Part shown: positions 14,601-25,500 of the stretch, one piece after another
How positions within the stretch are numbered: position 1 is the first letter of the stretch
Layout of the letters: every line of letters starts with the position of its first letter
Origin: Trissonchulus latispiculum
Taxonomy: Eukaryota; Nematoda; Enoplea; Enoplida; Ironidae
DNA: 64,000 nucleotides
NCBI GenBank assembly: GCA_030248195.1
Contig: JASAND010019988.1
Coordinates: forward strand, 1-64,000
Direction: 5' to 3'
Program-made: the position numbers and the translations under genes
The notes under the pieces: generated by a model
The model's database searches: none
What the model was told of the DNA's origin: nothing
Seen by the model: only the letters and a program-made list of their open reading frames with translations

Positions 14601-17600
14601 CTTTTCACTCTTTCATGAAATGTATCAAGCTAAATTTAACTCGTAACTCTTAGAGACTGCACCTGAGCTAAGATTTTTCTTACGCCATTCAAGGATGTAG
14701 ATCTGTTTTGTCTATGATAGCGAATCAAAATTATCTTTGCTTTGTATTCACAAATTACACCAATCGGCAAGAATATTGCGATCATGTAATGTAGAAACCA
14801 CAATTTAGCTTTTATGGTGGTAAATGGCAGACAACAGACTAGTGAACACACAGCAATAGCATAATTTGGTCTGGTCACCTTCCAGGGTATTTTTACAGGG
14901 GCCGTTGACTCCGCCCCCGCTGAAATTAACCTTCCTCAATTCTTTTCTGTCTGGTTTTAGCCTAAATTCATGCATTTTGAGACCTTTGTTTTTCCACACA
15001 TAAGATGCCAAAAATGCTAGTTTTGGGCACTTTTTTCTCTCCCAACCCCAGGAAGCCCCCCCCCTTGATAAAAGCACTAAAAATATTATCCGACCCTGTT
15101 AAAAATAGCTTCGGCTCATGTGGTGGTGTTCAAAAGTTGTGTGGCAAGGCAAACTACTTACACGTCGTTTTGTAAATTCTTCCCATTAATTTTTGTTATG
15201 CTTTTCCCTTTTACCAACTTAGAAGAGAATACGTAGGCATATATCTTGTGAGCTCGCGAAATTTTTGTTGCATATACGTACATGAGTTCTTTGGTTCTGA
15301 GCTAAACGAATCGTACCAAGTCGTGATTTATTATTTAATATTAAGTAGACATAATTGATTATTTTTTACAGTTTTTTGCAGTAAGAGTTTTATAATTGTT
15401 TCAGGGAAGGCGGTGCTTTGGACTTAGTTGGAGGCATTTTAGCTGGAATCTTTTTGTTTATCATACTCTTGATGATAACACAAACGTGGTCGCTATACCA
15501 GAAGCGGTGAGCTTTTGAGGAGTTTTTGTACTTTGGCAGTTTGATGATTCTGTTTTTTTCTAACTGACCGTATCTATTTGGCTCCAAGAGTCTCCAAAAG
15601 ATTTTTTCTGTATTGTCAACATACTTCATGAATGAGTTCGACTCCATCAAGTACAACTAAATAATATCAGTGAAATATTTTAGAATTTAAAGTGTAATTT
15701 TCGTAATCTTCTTTAAATTATTGCATTGCATTGAGTGTCAGCGCTGTGGAAGTGAAAAGTAGTAAGACACCGCTGGCATTAAAATTGTGACTCCTGTTCC
15801 TGTCCCCTGTTTCAGTCATGGTTGGTTTTAGTCAAATTGTTGTGTTTTCACTATTATTGGTTTGCCGCTACTTCCGAAGGAAAAGGGCAAACCTTTATTC
15901 TCGTCGTGTTATTATTATTGTGTTGCCCACTTTTCCAAAGGAATGGGCAACACCTTGTTATTGGTCTGTGCTTATTATTATTATCCGTCTGTCCCCCCCA
16001 TAGATCTCGAGATTGGGAAGGGATACAGGGATGGTTGATACCTTATTTTGAAGCCCTTGACCAGGACATCTCCCGGAAGCAAGATGGTTCCGAAATTCCG
16101 GGTTTTGAAAATTCGGATTTTTTCGGATGGTAAGGGGGGACCAAGGCGAAATTTCAAAAATCCAAAATTTGATCAAAAATTTTTTGTCTCCGATTTGGCT
16201 CAAAAGTCGGTCATAGGGTAACTCGACCATGCTGATTTCGAAACTGAAATCGAAATTTCCGGAAAATTTACGGATTTCGAGATATTCTATCCGGAAAATT
16301 CCGGATTTTGAAAAATTTTTCCAAAAGTGGTCGATATGGTACTCAAATGAAAGAGCTCGTCGAGCTGAGTAATTTTTATCATTACCATATTTTCCGGAAA
16401 TGCTTCTAGCGAAAGTTATGGCCGCAGATCGGAAAATCCAGAATTTCCGGAAAAAACCGGATTTTCAAAAATTCGTTGAAACATGGGCAATATGGTACTT
16501 AATTGAAAGCTCTTTGAGTCGTGGGACAGATTTCCTGAAAAGAAACAGCTTAACAGGTATCTAGCAAAATCTATACCACAAAGGAACGTGTTGTGGGCAA
16601 CACATTCTTGCAGTAGCGCTAGTTATTATTGTGTTGCCCACTTTTCCAAATGGATGGGCAACACTTTGTTATTGGTCTGTGCTTATTATTGGGTTGTCGC
16701 ATTTTTTTAAAAAACAGACAACCCTTTGATATGGCTAAGTTTCTTTATTGTGTTGCCCACCTTTCCAAAGGAAGAGGGCAACCATTACTATTGTCTGTTT
16801 ATTATTATTGGGTTGTCGCATTTTTTAAAAAAAGACAACCCTTTGATATGGCTAAGTTTCTTTATTTATTTATTTATTTATTTATTTATTATTCCGGTCA
16901 ACATTTGTGTCCCCCCCCTTTTTCTCGAGATTTGCTGGACCGATTGAGCTGAAATTCTCACCATAGTTGTAGGGTGACCTGAAGTGCTCCCGTTTGTAAG
17001 GGCATCCCGATATCTCCCGGATTCCGGGAATGGCGAATCCCGGAATTTTAAAAATCGTAAGGGGGGACCAAGGGAAACGTAAAAATTTTTTGTCTCCGAT
17101 TTTGCTTAAAAGTTGGTCATAGGGTAAGTCGACCACGCTGATTTCGAAACTGAAATCGAAATTTCCGGAAAATTTCCGGATTTCGAGATATTCGACCCGG
17201 AAAATTCCGGATTTTGAAAAATTTCTCCAAAAGTGGTCGATATGGTACTCAAATGAAAGAGCTCGCCGAGCTGAACAACTTTCCTTCTTGCGACATTTTC
17301 CGGAAATGCGTCTTGCAAAAGTTACAGCCGAAAAACTGAAAATCCGGGAATTCGCGAAAACACGGATTTTGGACATAAAAATTTTTTGTCTCCGATTTTG
17401 CTTAAAAGTTGGTCATAGGGTAAGTCGACCACGCTGATTTCGAAACTGAAATCGAAATTTCCGGAAAATTTCCGGATTTCGAGATATTCGACCCGGAATA
17501 TTCCGGATTTTGAAAAATTTCTCCAAAAGTGGTCGATATGGTACTCAAATGAAAGAGCTCGCCGAGCTGAACAACTTTCCTTCTTGCGACATTTTCCGGA

Positions 17601-20600
17601 AATGCGTCTTACAAAAGTTACAGCCGAAAAACTGAAAATCCGGGAATTCGCGAAAACCCGGATTTTGGACATAAAAATTTTTTGTCTCCGATTTTGCTTA
17701 AAAGTTGGTCATAGGGTAAGTCGGTGGTGCTGATTTCGAATCTGACATTGAAATTCCTGGAAAATTCACGGATTTCGAGATATTAGGCCCGGAAAATTCC
17801 GGATTTTGAAAAATTTTTCGGAAAGTGGTCAATATGGTACTCAAATGAAAGAGCCCGCCGAGCTGAACAACTTTCCTTCTTGCGACATTTTCCGGAAATG
17901 CGTCTTGCAAAAGTTGCGGCCGAAAAACTGAAAATGCGGGGATTCCCGGAAAAACCGGAATTTTAAAAATTGTCCTAAAGGTTGTCAATATGGTACTTAT
18001 TCGAAAGATCTCAGCGAGTAGGGAAAAAGTTGTGATAGGGCCAAAGTCTGAAAATTTTCCAAAACTGAGTTTGAGCCCGAACCAATATAAGCACAGAGGA
18101 ATAAGAGGAAAATGCGCGACAACCCGTTGATGCCGGTAGGATTTATTGGGTTGTCGCATTTTTTTAAAAAAAAGACAACCCTTTGTTATGGGAAAGTTTC
18201 TTTCTTTATTTATTTATTTATTTATTTATTATATCGGTAAACAATCTTGTCCCCCCCCTTTTTCTCGAGATTGGCTGGACCGATCGGGCTGAAATTATCA
18301 GTACCAGTTGGGGGTGGGGTGAAGTGGTACCGGAAGTGCGGGTAGCCCGATACCTCCCGGATTCCGGGAATGGCGGCTCCCGGAATTTTTAAAAATGGTA
18401 AGGGGGGACCAAGGGAAACGTAAAAATTTTTTGTCTCCGATTTCGCTCAAAAGTTGGTCATAGGGTAATTCGACCATGCTGATTTCGAAACTGAAATCGA
18501 AATTTCCGGAAAATTTACGGATTTCGAGATATTCGCCCCGGAAAATTTCGTATTTTGAAAAATTTCTTCAAAAGTAGTCGATATGGTACTCAAATGAAAG
18601 AGCTCGTCGAGCTGAACAACTTTCCTTCTTGCGACGTTTTCCGGAAATGCGTCTAGCGAAAGTTATAGCCGAAAAACTGAAAATCCGGGAATTCACGATA
18701 ACCCGGATTTTGGACTAAAATTTTTTGTCTCAGATTTTGCTTAAAAGTTGGTCATAGGGTAACTCGACCACGCTGATTTCGAAACTGGAATCTAATTTTC
18801 CGGAAAATTTACGGATTTCGAGATATTCGGCCCGGAAAATTCCGGATTTTGAAAAATTTCCCCAAAAGTAGTCAATATGGGGCTCAAATGAAAGAGCTCG
18901 TCGAGCTGAACAACTTTTCTTTTTGCGACATTTTCCGGAAATGCGCCTAGCGAAAGTTCCGTCCGAAAAACCGAAAATCCGGGAATTCCCGGAAAATCGG
19001 AATTTTTAAAAATTGTCTCAAAAGTAGTCGATATGGTACTCATTTGAAAGCCCTCAACGAGTAGGAAGAAGGTAGCAATAGAAACAAGTTCTGAAAATGT
19101 ACCAAAACTGAGTTTTGGCCCTTTAGATAGGAGGAAAATGGCGGCGACAACCCGTTGATGCCGGTAGGATTTATTCTTATTATTATTATTAGCAGGTGGG
19201 TGTCCCCCCCCTAGATCTCGAGATTGGGAAGGGGTGCAGGGTTGGTTCATACCTCATTTTGAAGAGCGTGAAAAGAAGGTGTGCATCCGTGAATTTCATC
19301 GCTCTACCCCCACTCAGTCGACCAGGGCAGGGAATTTAAAATTTAAATTTTTAAAAATCGAAAGGGGCGGTTCAGGTTCTCTGGAAACGCCTATTATCAG
19401 TTGTTTTTCGAACTCGTTAGTCAAGATGAGCCGGTGTATTTGCTAGGACACGGCTTAGAATGGTATATCAAGTAACTTTTAGCGATATTTATTCGAAAAT
19501 TCCTTATCCCAACTGCCCTTTTATGGGCAACCATTTTCAGATGAAGGTGTCAAAAATGGTCAAAAACTTTTTGTCAGCGATTTGGATGAAAAGTCGGTCA
19601 TAGGGTAATTCGGGGACGTAGATTCCAAATCTGCAATCGAAATTTTTCTAGCTTGTATGGATCTCGAGATATGACCAAAAGTTACACTGTTGGAGACCGC
19701 AATAGTGAGCAAACAGCTAGAAACGCCTATTATCAGTTGTTTTTCGAACTCGTTAGTCAAGATGAGTCGGTGTATTTGCTAGGACACGGCTTAGAATGGT
19801 ATATCAAGTAACTTTTAGCGATATTAAGTTGAAAATTGCTTATCCCAACTGCCCTTTTATGGGCAACCATTTTCAGATGAAGGTGTCAAAAATGGTCAAA
19901 AACTTTTTGTCTCCGATGTGGCTGAAAAGTCGATCCTAGGGTGATTCGAGGACGCAGATTTCAAATCTGCAATCGACGTTTAGTCAAAGTATCGCTTATC
20001 CCTACTGCCTTCTTAAGGGCAACCATTTGTATGAAGCAGCATATATTCAAGGTATACTTGAAAAATCACTTATCCCAACTTTCTGCTTAAAGGCAACCAT
20101 TTGTATGAAGTCGTGCTAACAAAGTGTAATTGGAAAATCACTTATCCCAACTGCCTTTTTAAGGGCAACCATTTGTATGAAGCAGTATTAACAAAGTGTT
20201 ATATAAAAATCACTTATCCCAACTGCCCTTTTAAGGGCAACCATTTTAGGATAAAGTTGTCGTCATTATTGTATTCGAATAAAACCAATCATATAACAGA
20301 AGAACCCATTTCTTGAACGAGAGGCTATCGAAGTCTTAGGAAATAAAGCTCTGACCCAAATGGAATTTGCAGGTGGGCAACACACTCTCGCAGTCGCTAG
20401 TTTATTTATTTATTTATTTATTTATTTATTATTCCGGTCAACATTTGTGTCCCCCCCCTTTTTCTCGAGATTGGCTGGACCGATCGGGCTGAAATTCTCA
20501 CCATAGTTGTAGGGTGACCTGAAGTGCTCCCGTTTGTAAGGGCATCCCGATATCTCCCGGATTCCGGGAATGGTGAATCCCGGAATTTTAAAAATCGTAA

Positions 20601-22537
20601 GGGGGGACCAAGGGAAACGTAAAAATTTTTTGTCTCCGATTTTGCTTAAAAATTGGTCATAGGGTAAGTCGACCACGCTGATTTCGAAACTGAAATCGAA
20701 ATTTCCGGAAAATTTCCGGATTTCGAGATATTCGACCCGGAAAATTCCGGATTTTGAAAAATGTTTCGGAAAGTGGTCGATATGGTACTCAAATGAAAGA
20801 GCTCGCCAAGCTGAACAACTTTCCTTCTTGCGACATTTTCCGGAAATGCGTCTAGCGAAAGTTATAGCCGAAAAACTGAAAATCCGGGAATTCACGAAAA
20901 CCCGGATTTTGGACTTAACAATTTTTTGTCTCGGATTTTGCTTAAAAGTTGGTCATAGGGTAAGTCGACCACGCTGATTTCGAAACTGAAATCGAAATTT
21001 CCAGAAAATTTCCGGATTTCGAGATATTCGACCCGGAAAATTCCGGATTTTGAAAAATGTTTCGGAAAGTGGTTGATATGGTACTCAAATGAAAGAGCTC
21101 GCCAAGCTGAACAACTTTCCTTCTTGCGACATTTTCCGGAAATGCGTCTAGCTAAACTTATAGCCGAAAAACTGAAAATCCAGGAATTCCCGGAAAAACC
21201 GGAATTTTAAAAATTGTCCTAAAAGTTGTCAATATGGTACTATTCGGAAGCTCTCAGCGAGTAGGGAAAAAGTTGTGATAGAGCCAAAGTCTGAAAATGT
21301 TCCAGAACTGAGTTTGAGCCCGAGCCAATATAAGCACAGAGGAATAAAAGGAAAGCGCGACAACCCGTTGATGCCGGTAGGATTTATTGGGTTGTCGCAT
21401 TTTTTTAAAAAAAAGACAACCCTTTGATATGGCTAAGTTTCTTTATTTATTTATTTATTTATTATTCCGGTCAACATTTGTGTCCCCCCCCTTTTTCTCG
21501 AGATTGGCTGGACCGATCGGGCTGAAATTCTCACCATAGTTGGAGGGTGACCTGAAGTGCTCCCGTTTGTAAGGGCATCCCGATATCTCCCGGATTCCGG
21601 TAATGGCGGCTCCCGGAAATTTAAAAATCGTAAGGGGGGACCAAGGGAAACGTAAAAATTTTTTGTCTCCGATTTTGTTTAAAAGTTGGCCATAGGGTAA
21701 GTCGACCACGCTGATTTCGAAACTGAAATCGAAATTTCCGGAAAATTTCCGGATTTCGAGATATTCGACCCGGAAAATTCCGGATTTTGAAAAATTTCTC
21801 CAAAAGTGGTCGATATGGTACTCAAATGAAAGAGCTCGCCGAGCTGAACAACTTTCCTTCTTGCGACATTTTCCGGAAATGCGTCTAGCGAAAGTTATAG
21901 CCGAAAAACTGAAAATCCGGGAATTCACGAAAACCCGGATTTTGGACTTAAAAATTTTTTGTCTCGGATTTTGCTTAAAACTTGGTCATAGGGTAAGTCG
22001 GTGGTGCTGATTTCGAATCTGAAATTGAAATTCCCGGAAAATTCACGGGTTTCGAGATATTAGGGCCGGAAAATTCCGGATTTTGAAAAATTTTTCGGAA
22101 AGTGGTCAATATGGTACTCAAATGAAAGAACTCGTCGAGCTGAGCAACTTTCCTTCTTGCGACATTTTCCGGAAATGCGTCCAGCGAAAATTACAGCCGA
22201 AAAACTGAAAATCCGGGAATTCCCATAAATACCGGAATTTTAAAAATTGTCCTAAAAGTTGTCAATATGGTACTTATTCGAAAGATCTCAGCGAGTAGGG
22301 ATAGTAGAAAAGTTGTGATAGAGCCAAAGTCTGAAAATGTTCCAAAACTGAGTTTGAGCCCGAGCCAATATAAGCACAGAGGAATAAGAGGAAAATGCGC
22401 GACAACCCGTTGATGCCGGTAGGATTTATTGGGTTGTCGCATTTTTTTAAAAAAAAGACAACCCTTTGATATGGCTAAGTTTCTTTATTGTGTTGCCCAC
22501 CTTTCCAAAGGAAGAGGGCAACCATTACTATTGTCTG

Positions 22538-22571
<34 letters not shown>

Positions 22572-25500
22572 GCAGGTGGGTGTCCCCCCCCTAGATCTCG
22601 AGATTGGGAAGGGGTACAGGGTTGGTTAATATCTCATTTTGAAGAGCGTGAAAAGAAGGTGTGCATCCGTGAATTTCATCACTCTATCTCCACCCAGTCG
22701 ACCAGGGCAGGGAATTTAAAATTTAAATTTTTAAAACTCGAAGGTGGTGGTTCTGGTTCTCTGGAAACGCCTATTATCAGTTGTTTTTCGAACTCGTTAG
22801 TCAAGATGAGCCGGTGTATTTGCTAGGACACGGCTTAGAATGGTATATCAAGTAACTTTTAGCGATATTTATTCGAAAATTCCTTATCCCAACTGCCCTT
22901 TTATGGGCAACCATTTTCAGATGAAGGTGTCAAGAATGGTCAAAAACTTTTTGTCAGCGATTTGGATGAAAAGTCGGTCATAGGGTAATTCGGGGACGTA
23001 GATTCCAAATCTGCAATCGAAATTTTTCTAGCTTGTATGGATCTCGAGATGTGGCCAAAAGTTACACTGTTGGAGACCGCAAAAGTGAGCAAACTGCCCA
23101 GAAACCCCTAATATCTGTGTTTTTTTAACTCATTAGCCAAGTTTAGCCGGTGGATTTGCTAGAACACGGTTTAGAAGGGTGTATCAAGTAACTTTTAGCG
23201 ATATTCAGTCGAAAATTGCTTATCCCAACTGCCCTTTTATGGGCAACCATTTGTATGAAGTAGTGTTAACAAAGTGAAATGGGAAAGTCACTTATCCCAA
23301 CTGCCTTTTCAAGGGCAACCATTTTAGGATGAAGGTGTCGTCATTATTGTATTCGAATAAAACCAAGCATATTGCAGAAGAACGCATTTCTTGAACGAGA
23401 GGCTATCAAAGTCTTAGGAAATAAAGCTGTGACCTAAATGGAATGTACAGGTGGGCAACACACTCTCGCAGTCGCTAGTTTATTTATTTATTATTCCGGT
23501 CAACATTTGTGTCCCCCCCCTTTTTCTCGTGATTGGCTGGACCGATCGGGCTGAAATTCACCACATAGTTGTAGGGTGACCTGAAGTGCTCCCGTTTGTA
23601 AGGGCAGCCCGATATCTCCCGGATTCCGGGAATGGCGGCTCCCGGAAATTTTAAAATCGTAAGGGGGGACCAAGGGAAACGTAAAAATTTTTTGTCTCCG
23701 ATTTTGCTGAAAAGTTGGTCATAGGGTAAGTCGACCACGCTGATTTCGAAACTGAAATCGAAATTTCCGGAAAATTTCCGGATTTCGAGATATTCGACCC
23801 GGAAAATTCCGGATTTTGAAAAATTTCTGCAAAAGTGGCCGATATGGTACTCAAATGAAAGAGCACGCCGAGCTGAACAACTTTCCTTCTTGCGACATTT
23901 TCCGGAAATGCGTCTAGCGAAAGTTACAGCCGAAAAACTGAAAATCCGAGAATTCACGAAAACCCGGATTTTGGACTTAAAAATTTTTTGTCTCGGATTT
24001 TGCTTAAAAGTTGGTCAAAGGGTAACTCGACCACGCTGATTTCGAAACTGAAATCGAAATTTCCGGAAAATTTTCGGATTTCGAGATATTCGACCCGGAA
24101 GATTCTGGATTTTGAAAAATTCTTCCGAAAGTGGTCTAAATGGTACTCAAATGAAAGAACTCGTCGAGCTGAGCAACTTTCCTTCTTGTGACATTTTCCG
24201 GAAATGCGTCCAGCGAAAATTACGGCCGAAAAACTGCAAATCCGGGAATTCCCGGAAAAACCGGAATTTTAAAAATTGTCCTTAGGGAAAAAGTTGTGAT
24301 AGGGCCAAAGTCCGAAAATGTTCCAAAACTGAGTTTTAGCCCGAGCCAATATAAGCACAGAGGAATAAGAGGAAAATGCGCGACAACCCGTTGATGCCGG
24401 TAGGATTTATTATTATTATTATTATTATCCGTCTGTCCCCCCCCTAGATCTCGAGATTGGGAAGGGGTACAGGGGTGGTTGATACCTTATTTTGAAGCCC
24501 TTGACTAGGACATCTCCGGGAAGCAAGATGGCTCCGATACCTTCCGGATTCCGGGAATGGCGAATCCCGGAATTTTTCGGTTGGTAAGGGGGGACCAAGG
24601 CGAAATTTCAAAATCCAAAATTTGGTCAAAAATTTTTTGTCTCCGATTTCGCTCAAAAGCTGGTCATAGGGTAACTCGACCACGCTGATTTCGAAACTGA
24701 AATCGAAATTTCCGGAAAATTTCCGGATTTCGAGATATTCGACCCGGAAAATTCCGGATTTTGAAAAATTTCTCCAAAAGTGGTCGATATGGTACTCAAA
24801 TGAAAGAGCTCGTCGAGCTGAGTAATTTTTATCATTACCATAGTTTCCGGAAATGTTTCTAGCGAAAGTTATGGCCGCAGATTAGAAAATACGGAATTTC
24901 CGGAAAAAACCGGATTTTCAATAATTCATTGAAACATGGGCAATATGGTGCTTAATTGAAAGCTCTTTGAGTCCTGGGACAGATTTCCTGAACAGAAATA
25001 ACATAAAAAGTATCTAGCAAAATCTATACCCCAAAGGAATATGTTGTGGGCAACACATTCTTGCAGTAGCGCTAGTTATTATTATTATTCTTCTTCTTGT
25101 CCCCCCCTATTAACTCAAGCTAGACTCAACGCCCGGAGCTGAAATTTGGTGGGTATGTGGGGGTTGGTCCCAAACCTGGCCCATTTTAATTTCATCGCTC
25201 TAGACCCACCCAGTCGACCAGGGCAGGGAATTTAATTTTTTAAAATCGTAAGGGGGGACCAAGGTGATTCTCAAAAATGGTCGAAATTTTTTTGTCTCCG
25301 ATTTGGTTGAAAAGTCAGTCCTAGGGTAATTCGGGGACGCTGATTCCAAATCTGCAATCAAAATTTTTCTAGCTTTTGTGAATCTCGAGATATAGCCAAA
25401 AGTTACACTGTTGGAGACCGCAAAAGTGAGCAGACTGTCCAGAAACGCCTAATATATGTGTTTTTTGAATTCGTTAGTCAAGTTTAGCCGGTGGATTTGC

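Larger units (their letters stand above)
16750..20400 (+). mobile_element. Nested element B3, split by A2 and A3
   Basis: Hairpin GTGTTGCCCAC at 16750. The body resumes at ~19177 with TTATTAGCAGGTGGGTGTC, parallel to B4. It carries six hairpin motifs (19503-20246) and ends GTGGGCAACA (20373-20382) plus CGCAGTCGCTAG. Confidence 0.75.
16691..21377 (+). mobile_element. Nested element A1, split by B3
   Basis: 5' hairpin GGGTTGTCGC…GACAACCC (16691-16724). The body resumes at ~20401 with a TTTA tract and ATTCCGGTCAAC. The 3' end is GCGACAACCC (21357-21366) plus GTTGATGCCGG. Confidence 0.75.
16631..25075 (+). mobile_element. Nested element B2, split by A1, A4 and A5
   Basis: The 5' hairpin at 16631-16664 is like B1. 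The body resumes after the insertions at ~24410 with ATCCGTCTGTCCCCCCC and runs parallel to B1 to GTGGGCAACA (25046-25055) and GCGCTAG. Confidence 0.75.

Noticed and set aside
19503..20246. Regularly spaced repeats resembling a CRISPR array
   Set aside because: Spacing is irregular (about 72-340 bp), repeats are diverged and lie in a eukaryotic transposable element; this is not CRISPR.
16882..24683. Series of similar ~150-residue minus-strand open frames (…FARRISGKCRKKESCS…)
   Set aside because: They recur once per internal repeat unit of family A elements, start and stop at different places, have no domain, and follow repeat boundaries. Best seen as by-products of the repeat.
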